Shown: positions 1 to 11,224 of the stretch, piece after piece
How the letters are laid out: the number at the start of each line of letters is the position of its first letter
Numbering within the stretch: position 1 is the first letter of the stretch
Assembly: GCA_039881145.1 (NCBI GenBank)
Contig: JAYKKI010000009.1
Location: forward strand, 9,984,001 to 10,048,000
Origin: Druceiella hillmani
Taxonomy: Eukaryota; Arthropoda; Insecta; Lepidoptera; Hepialidae
Direction of reading: 5' to 3'
DNA: 64,000 nucleotides
Translations under genes and position numbers: made by a program
Notes under the pieces: generated by a model
What the model was told of the DNA's origin: nothing
The model's database searches: none
What the model saw: only the letters and a program-made list of their open reading frames with translations

Positions 1-290
1 CGATCGATAGCATTTTAATTGGTTAATATATGGACGGAATTCAGTCCAGTCAAATCATCAAAAATATGGGTTCGAAATGTACAGCTTATTTCATTTTTTG
101 ACAATATTTATTTTATTATCAGTTTACCGAATTGGAGCGGTCTGAGTGTTTATGCTAAATCCGCCATTTTTGCGAAATGTTTAAAGCTCGTAAAACGTTG
201 ATACTATGTCAAAGATTATTTATTGTCTGAGATTAGAATTTTTTTGTTATACAGAAATATTAACATTAGACAATAAATAATTAATAATTT

Positions 291-505
291 CGTCGCCGTG
301 GTGTGTTGGGTTGATCACAAGGCATACGATTTTTGACGGTGCGGCGCACCGGGGAACCTGTGTTCGATTCCCAGCCGATCGTCGAGCAGGACTGGATTGG
401 TGTTCAGGTTGGCTATAAGATATTTCTCTCGTTACAATAAGTCTGCAATAATACTAGTGCTATTTCAATTATATACATTATAGTTATTAAATAAATAAAA
501 ACATT
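291..505 (+). mobile_element. tRNA-derived SINE, left-copy insertion
   Basis: The head GTCGCCGTGGTGTG is followed by GCGGCGCACCGG, then a B-box-like TGTTCGATTCCC, a tRNA-unrelated body (GAGCAGGACTGG, AAGTCTGC) and a 3' ATAAATAAA tail. The same order of blocks recurs at 41612 and 47581. The B box is close to the Pol III GGTTCGATTCC consensus with one change. About 200 bases is a usual SINE length. Target-site duplications are not clear. Because the insertion is shared with the right copy it is older than the duplication. Confidence 0.8.
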
Positions 506-3500
506 TTATATAATTTTCGTCATAAAACCTTTTTCCTAAAAGCATAAAAAAATTAAATTCTAATACGTCAGCTTTACAGGGATATATTTTTTCCAAATTA
601 TTTTGCACATTATTAGTAATTTTCGAAATCATTTAAAAAAATGTATTTGTAAACATCAAAATAACCAACAGTAATATTACATAGCACTACATTGTCTTCA
701 ATTGTTGTTATAAAAGCCATTTCGTATAATGAAAACTAGAAACAGCGTCACAACATCGGTATTATTTGTTTCGGTATCAATGGTGAATGAGATACAGTTG
801 ATGGTTTCATAATAGTTTTTCCATATGTGTGAATAATTTTACCTCAAGTAATTATTCATCGCAATGTAGATTATGCTACGTTTAATATTATCGTATATTT
901 TCCATAAAAGTTATTTAATTTTTTAAGAATACATTTTTAAAATATATAAGTAAACATTACATTCTTGATACACCTGTTTTGAATTACAATTTATTAATAA
1001 TACGTTTTAATTTTTCTTAAGTATTAGTTAAATTTATTGAAACTCAACTTCACATCTACGAGTGTATATTCAAAAAGAGTATTTTACATAGTGAAAATCT
1101 AAATGGAGAGCGGAGAAATCGAAACCCAACATGAGGTTCTATATATTCTGAAATATATATATAATCTAAAGGTTTAAAACCGGAACAATGTTAAAAAGTA
1201 AAACCAGAAATATTAAACTGTTCTAGTTATATATAGTAAAATAAAAATGTGTTTAATAAACAGTTAAAAAAATGCAATTTTTCTTAAATCGATTCAGATT
1301 ATCATTGATCATTATTGATAAAAGAGATACAGCACCATTTTTGAAACTGTGTCTGAACTATAAATTAAAAACTTACATGCGGTTAAGAATTAAAAGTGTA
1401 GCACTTAAATTCTGATATTCGATAATACGTTAATTTTAAACTAATTACCTTATAATATCTTTAAAAGGAATTCTTCAATGTACATTTCTAAGGCAATAAA
1501 TATTTTATATGCACTTATCTTTAATTCTGTTAACACTTAAATTCTTTGTCATAACTTGGTTACATACATGAACATGCACATCACAAGGTTTCAATAGAGA
1601 AACTCTCGAAAACTAAATAAAAGTTAACGAATGCTTAAAGCAGCCAATAGTAAGATATTTTGTTTAGCATTAGACACGCATAGCGGTACGTAAAATGAAA
1701 TAAACTCGTCTCTTTGAAGAATTTATTATTTCCAAACTAAATTGTTAAATGGAAACCGCGTATTCGTATTGCGCAACGGGGAAACCACGAAAATTACTAC
1801 ACTGAGTTAATTCATATTGAACGATTAGACCGAACTGGAAGTTTTCCTGTGGACACTGAAACAACTTGTAATGCGATTTTATAGCCAATATTAGATTATT
1901 CACTTCAGTCAAATTGATTCAATTTCCTTATTCACTCGTCTCATCAAAAGTTATGTTTCCTGGCCAAAACGCATAGCAAATCAAATTTGTGTCTTTATAT
2001 ATATCGCATCCACTTTTTTATTTCGTTTTTTTTTAAATTCTTTCTTTTAAATGAGATAAGCGGTTTTGTTTACCGAATATCCGATGGTCTTGTTGAATCG
2101 GTTCAAATATTAAGTCTAATACCAACTAAGACTACAAAATATACATTTCGTTATTTAATGACTAATTTGCCATTTACAAAGACTTCATTAGTTTAAAATT
2201 TGTTTGAAGAAAAAAATCTAGCTATCCTGAATATTGCAACAATTGAGTTAGTCCTAGGGAACGATGGAGAGAGTCGCTTATTGTTCTTAATTTATATACT
2301 GTTTTGTATACGAATCACATAAGATGTTCTTAGATTTGATGTTATAATATATAATGGTTATGCTCTATATGTTATTACGTTGAATTTCTGGTGCGATTTC
2401 ATTCTCTTGGTTTGCAGATGCAAGCTTAATTTTTAAAAATATTCTACCACTCCTTTCATTCAATATTCATCACATCAGTACGGACTCTCCTAAGTTGTGA
2501 TTTAATGTTTATCAAAAGATATTAACCTCACTCGCGCTGATGTCAATTGCTTTGTTAAGGACAAATATGCATTTTAATACCAAACCAAAAAAGGAAATTC
2601 TAAACAACTCGTTTAATATCACGGATGTTATCCATTGAGAATTGCTTCCAGATACGGTGAATGCTAAAGTTTACTATTATTAATTAGATTGACTAGCTAA
2701 AAACCAAATAATCAACAGCACCAAATTTATCTTCTGTCTGATAACGGTAAATAATATACCTTGATACCTTGCTAGGTTCTGTTTATACATCTACCTTATT
2801 CATCTGATAATACCTCATTATAGGTTCCGAACTTTACAGAATAAGCAAATCTTGTGTATGGTAGAAGTCCAAAAAACTTCGTAATTTTTTTTTAAATTTA
2901 AGCCATCACTTTTTTATGCTAAATGCATATTGCCACTTACATATAAATGCAGTTTTAAAAGTAAAAAGACATAAAATATGGTTGTTATGGTAAAGCGGTT
3001 GTAGAAATTCTTACTAAATTCTAGAAAGTAAAATGTTGTGTAAACAATTTTATATACATCAAGTAAACAAACACAAAGTGAAAGCACTCTAATCATGGAT
3101 TGATGAGACTGAATCTTTCGATGTTGATTTATTTCAAATTATGATTAAGTGTAAGATTTTCTTCAAATATTTGTTGTACATAACACCTTGTTAACATAAC
3201 TATTATTTCTTCACATTATCTCTTATTGAGTAACTTCGAACATACTATATTACTTAATAAAAATATATTATATTATATTATCAGTCTATATTATAGAAAG
3301 ACTCAATTTTTTTCTTGCGAGAAGATGCTGATATATTTTTTTGCAATTTTTGTTTTCAATTTTAGATTTTAATCGATTGAAATGTATACTATATGTACCA
3401 AATTGAGTCTTTGAGTGTTTTTCTTCAGATAAATATTATTTTCATGTGGTGTTAGCAAATTATAGAAATCGTAGCACCCTTCCAAGGAAATGAAAAAGAA

Positions 3501-4085
3501 ATGGAAAAATATAAAATAAGGGAAATAATAAAAACCACGTTTTAAAAGGGACTATCAAAATACCCTTAACATATAACAGCTTTTGTGAGAATGAAGCAAA
3601 AAAACCGGCTTGCGTTTTGATATAAATTTCAGTCATGTCATACATAACGTATATTTTGGGGACATCAGAAATGTTTACATTGAAATGAAAGAATTAATTT
3701 TTGTCATTTATTTTTAGCGATTAACTTATTTTACGAGTGCTATATCCAAATTTATATATATTTTAAATATAACACTGAATTGTTTATAGCGATTATAAAT
3801 TCAGTCTCGGAAAAATAATGCGCATATTTTCCATTTTATTTTCGCATAACTTTTTAAAGTCAAATTGATTCCTTGTCATATTTTGATTCGTCTAACTTTA
3901 TGTTCTGCGCAGGTTTATTACTATTGGAGACTACATTGTTACAGCATTGCAGTGTTAGCTATTGATATCGCATAAAACCTAATTGCCTGGACAAGAAATT
4001 GATGCAATCTGATTTATTTTTATTAGGAATACAATTTCAGTTAATTTATGACGAAATTTAAGAATTGTAACTACGTTTATGCTTC
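506..4085. other. Non-coding, strongly diverged part of the duplication
   Basis: No gene seen. This is the least similar stretch between the two copies. Relative to the right copy it lacks about 100 bases near 770 and about 30 near 815, has about 100 extra bases at about 2056-2180, lacks about 200 bases at 2460, and lacks about 90 bases near 2945. A short TA-rich run at 3255-3285 is replaced by unrelated sequence in the other copy. The only TA microsatellite-like stretch, near 3752-3772, is short here but long in the right copy. Confidence 0.7.
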
Positions 4086-4250
4086 ACTGGCTGTGCCCCA
4101 TGGTTTCACTCGCTTGAAATTCGGTATAGGATTTTTTAAAAATTTTGATGGTGCTTATAAACTATTTCCATACCAAGTTTCATCAAAACTGTCCAGTATA
4201 GTTTGATTCAGAGCGAAATACAAGCACAAAATTACATATAAACAGAAATT
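4086..4250 (+). mobile_element. Degraded lepidopteran interspersed repeat
   Basis: Contains CTGGCTGTGCCCCATGG then GTTTCACTCGCTTGAAATTC, and about 90 bases later TACCAAGTTTCATCAAAA followed by TGTCCAGTATAGTTTGATTC. This ordered pair of phrases matches, from memory, a very common lepidopteran repeat (GCTGTGCCCGCG... then TTTCATCAAAATCGGTCCAG). The copy is decayed and has no ORF. It is shared with 51817-51985. Confidence 0.6.
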
Positions 4251-5820
4251 AAAAAATAAAGGTTTTCCGGCTTATGTTATTAATCTATGCGCTAAATCAA
4301 TGACTATTTTTAAAATATTTTCCTTGTGCAGAATTTACTCTGTTATAATTTAATTATGTGTATAGATAATTACTTATGTTTCTGTAAAAACAATTATATA
4401 ATTCGCATAAAATACAAACAGAGGAATGTTCGAAATGTGAGTCTACAATTAGTTTTCGTCAAACCATTGATTTATATTAAAAACCAAAATTATTTATTAG
4501 CATTGATTTTGCATTCAATATGGAACATAATACAAAATAATAAAATATGTCATTAGTGGTGTAATTAATGAATATTAACATAAAATAATTGTGATGATGA
4601 TACTAAAATGGAAAATATCGATGAATATAACAATCTATGATGACAACAATAACAAATCATTTTTTAATACCTTAACTTATTCTAATAAAACTTAAAAACC
4701 GTACATTTTAATTACCTGACAGTGACAGTAAATGGGTTAAATAGTTTTGTTCACGACTCTTTTTTTAACCTTTATCTTTATCGAATATAATTATCCTTTC
4801 ACAAACGGCCGTCTCCTAAATCGAATATGTATACACACAACTATTCGCAATCTCAATTAATGTTTACACATATTTTTAAAAGGTAGATAGAAATAATACC
4901 TTACCGATTTCAAATAGAAATAATACCTTACTATGAATCATGTTATTATTTTAGTACATAGAACTGGTTGTTAACAAGTTCAAATAAAAGAAATATTGAA
5001 TAGTGAAACACGTCTTTGCACAAAAAAAATTTACAAATTTAATATGTCGTTAGTATTTTTTGAATGTCTAATGTAAGAGATTGGAGATTATCATAAAAAT
5101 GACTCAATTTGAAAAAAAAAAGTGAATGTGGAGGTTAAAAGTGTTCACTGTCCACATTTGTGGCGTAAAAGTGTTTCGACATATTTATAACAGCCAGAGA
5201 TGACGCGACGTAGATATAGTCTATTTCAAAATTTTTATTCTGCTATAAATATGCTAGATTCGATACAAAAGACTTACTAATGAAATATTGCAGCAATAAT
5301 CTAAATATTCTTGATATTTATTAGATTCTCGTAAAAGTTTTTCATTGAATAGCATATATATCACCAATGCTATATATAGCTATATCGTTAAAATATACGA
5401 GCGATATTCCACACCACAGACTAAGTGAGACAGTAAAGTCTGAATACAATTTAAATGAAAAAAATAAATTTATTGGACTGAACAAAATAAATATTGAAAA
5501 TTTGTAAGTAGAACAGTTTAGTGAATATGAATAGAAAAGTGACGTAACGAACTAGAAATTACACGAAAATCGCTAAAATCAATCAGGTGGAAAAATATAG
5601 CAGCTCGAAAGTTTATGATGTCGCATGATATAAATAGAGGAGACTTGATAAAGATATAAATCCTTAAACAATATGTCTCATACATCATCAGAATGATTCG
5701 TAATAAAATTGTATTGTCAATCTTAAATTTATTATAGATGAAACGAAATAGTAATTGGGTATCACTTATCGCCATTAAGTTTCTATTTATACATAGTATA
5801 AATTCATTTAATTTGTTACT
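4251..5820. other. Non-coding; short direct repeat in AT-rich DNA
   Basis: No gene seen. An 18-base word, ATAGAAATAATACCTTAC, occurs at 4887-4904 and again at 4914-4931. The right copy has only one, with unrelated sequence at the other place, so this is a copy-specific local duplication. Around 5155-5420 the two copies become very similar (AACAGCCAGAGATGACGCG and onward), leading into the next conserved block. Confidence 0.6.
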
Positions 5821-6330
5821 GGCACGTTTACACTTAATATGGCATTCAAGAGAAACTTCATATTCGATCTACCAGTGACCTTTCGTCACAAAATACCTTA
5901 CGATTTACTTATTAAATATTTATAAATAACTCCAGGTATAGTACCTACATAAATACCAGCGAAACTAAGCAAACTAAATTCAATAATATTGTAACGTCAA
6001 TCTTTTTGCGAATAACCTTTACTGCCGAGGGCAGCCCTTTGAGGGCATTATATATCGATCTATACGTAATTTAATCAAGCATCGGTGAGAAGTCCCATTT
6101 CAAATAACTATTACCTTGTACGGCTTTCTATACGTTATATATATGAAAAGGTGGCCGTAGTAGCACGAACATGTGGTACAGTCACCGAGAGCGCAAGATT
6201 CAAAATTAGTATAATTGATATTAAGTTTTACTATATTTTCCTTATGACAATTTACATACTTTACCTAAATACTCTAAATAATAAACAAATAGTAAATAAT
6301 CAAAAGTCACAAGAACCTGTGTAGTTAATA
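5821..6330. other. Near-identical block between copies; candidate conserved non-coding element
   Basis: Compared with 53608-54117 I count about 7 substitutions in about 510 bases, against about 8% in the first 180 bases of the duplication. It contains a less AT-rich core at 6021-6200 (GCCGAGGGCAGCCCTTTGAG, GTGGCCGTAGTAGCACGAAC, CACCGAGAGCGCAAG). A 79-codon frame here opens with GTG and shows no family similarity, so I do not call a gene. Regulatory function is inference from sequence retention only. Confidence 0.45.
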
Positions 6331-6400
6331 TATTATGTAGACATAAGGTACCTGAAATAATTTACGGCAAAAATTAATATTAGATTTTTATTTTAATTTT

Positions 6401-6459
6401 ATTTGAAAGGGTATAAAAATATTAACCATATCGGCTATGATTTTTATACCCTTTCAAAT
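6401..6459. repeat. 20-bp perfect inverted repeat, 19-base loop
   Basis: Left arm 6401-6420 (ATTTGAAAGGGTATAAAAAT) is the exact reverse complement of 6440-6459. In the right copy (54188-54246) one arm carries a G-to-C change that is not compensated, which argues against a constrained RNA hairpin. A further half-site, TTTTTATACCC, follows at 6467-6477. This could be a relic of a foldback or MITE-like insertion. Confidence 0.75.
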
Positions 6460-6510
6460 CATTTAATTTTTATACCCAACAACATAAAGAACTGACTTAT
6501 TTTATCTAAT

Positions 6511-6543
6511 ATAACTATGAAATCTCAAATATAACTATGAAAT
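6511..6543. repeat. 20-bp tandem duplication specific to left copy
   Basis: ATAACTATGAAATCTCAAAT is followed directly by ATAACTATGAAAT. The right copy near 54310 has a single unit, so the expansion or contraction happened after the two copies separated. Confidence 0.7.
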
Positions 6544-6559
6544 AAATATTTGATTTGAA

Positions 6560-7260
6560 GCAATATTCCCAGGCTTTTATTTCCAAGTGTTAATGCTTTC
6601 TTTTGAAAGCCAAGGTGCGAAATTTTATTTGAAAGTTTACATGGATAAAGGAAGAAGAATACGTTAAATACAATAGGTGACAAATATTTAGAAATCGATG
6701 CTGGAAAAATAAGTCTACAAAGATGATATTTTATGTATTATAAATAAATTACTGAATTTATATGTATTTCATAAAATTTTTAACTTTTTTAAATAAAATT
6801 TTTTTTAAAACTATTGTATCGAACTTATTTGTATACACAAACCGAATGAAAGTAGAGGAAAACATGATTAGCAATAAATAAACGAGTACATCATAAAAAC
6901 GATTAGAATATTGTTGTATTTCCAAATTGCATCCTGCATAATTTCTATGGAAAATGAACTGTGGTTTAGATAGATAAAAGTAATAATAGTTTACACAATA
7001 TTGCGAATTTGGGAGAATCGATTTTTATAGGGCTAAGTAATTTTATAGCAAACAAATCTAGTAGTAAAATTAATTTTTTATCCCTCATAACAATTATAAC
7101 CAGAAAATTACTTGAAAAAACATTTGGATGCAGTGACTCGAACACAATTTACAATTTATTTACATAATAATACAATTTATTTACATCATCATTAAAATAA
7201 GAAAATAGGTATTACCTTAGTATATAAATAAATACAAATATAAAATAAACACATTTAAGC
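6560..7260. other. AT-rich non-coding spacer
   Basis: No gene seen. Near 7148-7185 the word ACAATTTATTTACAT occurs twice in short order. The right copy lacks about 60 bases of this AT-rich filler around 54935-54960. Confidence 0.6.
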
Positions 7261-7397
7261 CGCTATGCGATATTGCCGTATGAAGCCCAACAGGAAGTCT
7301 CCCCAGAGACCGCTAGATAAATTGCCACGCGGTTTGTAATTGAAATGAGATTATTTGTTCCACGCTGAGTGGTTTAATTCCCGTATTCACTTGTATA
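7261..7397. other. 137-bp block identical in both copies; candidate regulatory element
   Basis: Identical by reading to 54985-55121, with less AT-rich content than its surroundings (ATTGCCGTATGAAGCCCAAC, GTCTCCCCAGAGACCGCTAG, TTCCACGCTGAGTGG). Differences begin immediately after: about 10 in the next 145 bases. GTCTCCCCAGAGAC is itself a short palindrome-like word (GTCTC/GAGAC). No ORF is supported. Confidence 0.5.
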
Positions 7398-7540
7398 GGT
7401 AAAACCATATTTTCAGTCTGAGAATCCTGGAGACTCAAATTGGTTTCTCAGGCCTCTTCTTTATTTCGCTTCCTAACGTTAGCTTTATTTCGCTTGCGAG
7501 ATAAGTAGCTTTGGCCAGCGAATGATTTTGAGACAAGCTT

Positions 7541-7958
7541 CCATGTTAAAATAATGGTTTTAAATAATTGGTTTCATGTTAAAATAATTGTTAACTTTGA
7601 AATAAAATCAAATTTTTATACTATTCAATGAATGTGATAATGATCAATTTTTGAATATATTCAACTATTCAATGAATGTGATAATGATCAATATTTGAAT
7701 ATATTTTAAAGGAATTATTTTGAAATGCAAAATTAGAAAAACCTCTTCGCTAACAGTTACGGGTTATATTAATTGCTATAATAATATTAACATTATTAGA
7801 AATGTAAGCATTTGAAGGAACTGTAAATTTATTAGCCATTTGTGCTTAAAGTTAGAATTAAAATACAGTCCCGCATATACCAAATTACATAAAGAAATAA
7901 TGAAAGATTGTTGCAATAAAACGAGCACAGTATTTGTATTTGGGTAACACATTCCTGG
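7541..7958. other. About 414-bp segment present only in the left copy
   Basis: The right copy goes from GACAAGCTT straight to CTTCTTGTTTCC at 55269, while the left copy has this extra AT-rich segment. It starts with CCATGTTAAAATAATGG and contains a 44-base tandem duplication. I see no terminal inverted repeats and no ORF, so I cannot say whether it is an insertion here or a deletion in the other copy. Confidence 0.8.
7620..7707. repeat. 44-bp tandem duplication, two units
   Basis: ACTATTCAATGAATGTGATA starts at 7620 and again at 7664, with one base differing in the shared TGATCAAT(T/A)TTTGAATATATT that follows. It lies inside the segment missing from the right copy. Confidence 0.85.
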
Positions 7959-8852
7959 TCTTCTTGTTTCCAATTTATATTGCAAACCTTTCATCAAAGA
8001 ATGAAGTAATTTTATACTGCAAGTTGAGAAAAATATTTTATTCATTCACAATCATTGAAATCTCTTAATACGTTAAACTACTTTAAAGTTATTTGCACTG
8101 CAGTGATATTCAAGTATATCGGTTTATCTTGCGTTATTGTAGAGCAAGACTTCAAAAACAAATCACCAAACATTAAATTCCACTTGGATACTTATAAAAT
8201 ATCTAATCAATAAATAATATACCAATAAATAACAAATAAATAATGACATATCAGTAAATGAAATAAAACACGTAATAAGTCGTACTTCCGACATTAGTTT
8301 TCCAACGATCAAATATTTCAGAGAAATGTTAGAGGTCCAATAATACTTTCGGAGATGCGGTGCGGGCAACCATTTTTGAGGTTTTTTTTCGGAAAGGTTT
8401 TTCGAAAAATTTACGGAAAAAATACAAGATTTGTATTATAGAGTTTCATAAGAAACCAGTTTATATCAGTGCAACGTAAACGCATATATTAATATATCAA
8501 TACACGTTTAAGTGACGCTCCTTCTCGTGCTTACCAAATTTATATTAATCCATTAGATTCTTACAACTTTATTTCTTCATTAGTATTCTAAAAATTAGTG
8601 CAGTTAGAAACATCTCATATAATTGCCAGATTGTCATTAGATAATTAAAATATTTTGGGCACAAGCAAAAGTCTCATTCTTTTGACGATTACTTTTTTGA
8701 TACGCCGGAATAGTTATTTATGCATTTTTGAACCAAAATTTAAAGAATAATAAGGGCGAATTACAACATTTATGGCACGTGTGGTTCCTACCACTTCTCT
8801 TGTAGCAATAGACGGAAATAAAAATGAAATATTAAGGGGAGGAAAAGAAAAT
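7959..8852. other. Non-coding, moderately similar to right copy
   Basis: No gene seen. Frames of 68 and 89 codons on the minus strand here and upstream are broken by indels in the right copy. A poly-T tract at 8383-8390 is followed by TTTTTCGAAAAATTTACGG. Confidence 0.55.
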
Positions 8853-8899
8853 AATGACGTGTTCCGCTGAAATAACTTATTTTAATGGGACACGTCATT
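8853..8899. repeat. 13-bp inverted repeat with one mismatch (AATGACGTGTTCC)
   Basis: Left arm 8853-8865 is AATGACGTGTTCC and right arm 8887-8899 is GGGACACGTCATT. The right copy has the same left arm at 56168-56180 but GGAATACGTCATT at 56202-56214. Each copy has one mismatch, at a different base, so the common ancestor probably had a perfect 13-bp palindrome. Both arms contain the ACGTG core recognised by many bHLH and bHLH-PAS factors, but no function is shown. Confidence 0.7.
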
Positions 8900-9229
8900 C
8901 TTTAAGTTTTTAACTGGATGGAAAGTGGCCAATTTGATAGATCGACCTTTTATATGCCATATTCATGCAGCGATAGTTTTTTAAATTTGTGAAAAAATAC
9001 AAAATAGTGAAAGCAAACGTAAAAACAAATGTGAGAAGATCGTGAATAATTAGTTACTTAACACGCATAACAGCTTTTATAATATTGATAGAAAAGAAAT
9101 ATATATTTCATCCACAGAGCAAAAAATTTAATTGCAAACTTATTAAGTGAAACTAAGTATTTTTTGCTCTGAATATTGATATTTTATTTATGTCAGTATC
9201 ACAAAAATTATCATGAATCTTTGGCCGTC
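8900..9229. other. AT-rich non-coding spacer
   Basis: No gene or repeat recognised between the inverted repeat and the LINE tail. Sequence is close to 56215-56539 in the right copy. Confidence 0.55.
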
Positions 9230-9379
9230 TAGTGGGGCGGCCTCTGTCTAGGAGGACAGATGAGGGAAGCTGTTGGGATTGGTTGGGATGCAAATAGCAC
9301 GAGATCGAGCTTTGTGGAAATCTATGGAGGGGGGGGGGGCTCTTGTCAAGAAGTCTATTTTTCCAATTGATGATGATGG
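9230..9379 (+). pseudogene. LINE reverse transcriptase C-terminal tail, frameshifted remnant
   Basis: Three successive plus-strand frames give the usual order of a LINE ORF2 C-terminus of the RTE-like type common in Lepidoptera. GRPLSRRTDE begins at 9235, then EAVGIGWD from 9266 in a second frame, then RDRALWKSME from 9300 and, after an 11-base G run, ALVKKSIFPIDDD. The family pattern (GRP..R..D, VGI.W, DR..WKSMEE) is known to me from intact elements. At least two frameshifts plus the G run make it non-functional. It ends in GATGATGATGG, the kind of short trinucleotide 3' tail such elements have. The polymerase domain itself is absent, consistent with 5' truncation on insertion. It is shared with 56540-56695, so it predates the duplication. 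Confidence 0.7.
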
Positions 9380-11224
9380 TAAGTATGTAAAATTTAAAAC
9401 TCGCTGTTTTTGAGCACAAATTGCGTATCGCTTATGAAATACTAAACCTTAGACGATTGCCATTTGATTGTTATACCTGCGTTTACTTAGACCTTATTTC
9501 TATTGAATTTCATATCAACAAAAAGTTAGTATAAATAACAGTATTATCTGAGTACAAAACTCGCTTCCTATCAAATAGATAAACGAACAAACTGAAGTGA
9601 TGACAAACGTGAAAAGAAATAATGCAGTCGATTTTGAATATTCGATTTTACGGATTTTACTCAACGGCTCTGACAAGTTACTTTATGTGGATCAACAATG
9701 ATTTTATTAGTAACTAATTGTGCCTGTGACTTTATTGGCGTGGACTTTTGATACATTATTTCAATTACTGTAGATTTCACTCTATGTAATTTCATTGAAA
9801 AAACGTTTTATATTCAGTGGTTCTGCTATTGTATCATATAAATGCGCTCTATGAAATTTTGATACTATAACCATAGACAGAATGTAATAGAAAATGAAGA
9901 TGTCGTCTGAAAATATTTATTAGGAACCGACCAAAGCGTAAAATAATTTTATGCTTTCGTACTGGATATTTCAAGATTTCATTATATTGAATTGCATATT
10001 TGGCCTGTATTACGCAAACATTAGGAACTATGAAGCTGGGCATGTGGGCATGCCTCACATAGTAAGATTTTAAAGACTTCACGAAATACAATACCAACAA
10101 CATTATTACTTCGGAATCGTTTAATCGGAAATTTATCACGACGAAACTAAAACCAAGGAAGTTTACTGTGTGTAACCAAATTCAGTAAAAAATATGAAAA
10201 TGGAAAAAAGCAAAAATTCGAAATTCCCATTATATTTACTTATTTTCATTGATTTTTAAGCCTACTAATTTCAAATAAATTGTAAATATAAATAAAAAAT
10301 TAATAATAATACACTATATATTTATTATATTAGTATTATTTTATTACATAGCTCTAATACAGTAATAAACAAATATTCACAGGAATCATTGCATACAATA
10401 TTCAGAATTTTTAAAAAAATATATTTTTACATATATCCTTTGTGAAAAAATTAGAAGACCGCCTGTAATTGTATGGAAACGTCTCGTTATTTACGATTAT
10501 CTCAATAATATTTTGTTTTCATCACAAAAAACTTTAGACATCACCTTAAATATTAATGAACACCAGACAAATGTAAAACTCTTCCTTCGGTTTTTTTCTC
10601 GATCCAAATTTGACTTCCGACAAATGAGAAAGTCAAGACAATTTCAAATTCTAATGATATTTCTCCAAAATAAAATCTAATGTGATATTTTAAAGTTCCG
10701 GACACCAATCGGCAAGTGCTACAGTTATTTGTTAATTGTTTATTTAACTTTAAGTGATCGTCAAGATTAATCTAGTCACCTCTGGCATCAAATTAAAAAA
10801 TACTTTGACGAAATTTTAGACAGAGTCAACATTTTAGAGAACTATTTATGTATATTGAATTTGTTTTATATTTTTTTAACATGTAACTTTTAACGAGTGG
10901 TTTGAAGATATTTTCATTAAGTCACTAAATTCGTTTTTAAAAAAGGTTTTCAAACATAAATTGCTAAGAACGTCCACCATTTTTAATGTTTGACTACGAT
11001 TTAACCACGATTTAAAGGTAAATGAAACATCTTCTATTGTAACTGAGTATATTTAAATAACAGTATCTACCAAAGCACAAGAAAGGAAACTCAACAAGCT
11101 ATATCGAAAGTACTCAATTAAAAGACTTCGAAAAAATTGTGATGCGGTCTTTTAGTATAAAAAAAGCAAACTAATTTATTTTCATTACATTTTTTATTTA
11201 TGTTTATATATAATTTTAAACTTT
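9380..11224. other. Non-coding; contains a ~108-bp left-copy-specific segment
   Basis: No gene seen. About 10697-10805 (from GACACCAATCGGCAAGTGC to the GACAGAGTCAAC junction) is missing from the right copy near 58030-58060. Conversely, the right copy has a 24-base insertion after AGAAGACCG (near 57771). A 96-codon minus-strand frame at 9849-10139 is retained but with indels in the right copy and has no recognisable family. Confidence 0.6.

Noticed and set aside
355..385. B-box-like TTCGATTCC words as possible tRNA genes
   Set aside because: No acceptor stem, anticodon arm or proper A box. The same context recurs as a repeat with an ATAA tail, so these are SINEs.
6085..6324. 79-codon frame retained in both copies
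   Set aside because: Starts with GTG, not used as a normal eukaryotic start, and its second half is low-complexity. Retention is explained by overall block similarity.
9153..9419. Minus-strand 88-codon frame over the LINE tail
   Set aside because: It is the antisense of the LINE remnant, whose family similarity lies on the plus strand.
9849..10139. 96-codon minus-strand frame with counterpart at 57150-57455
   Set aside because: The two versions differ in length and by frame-altering indels, and match no known family.
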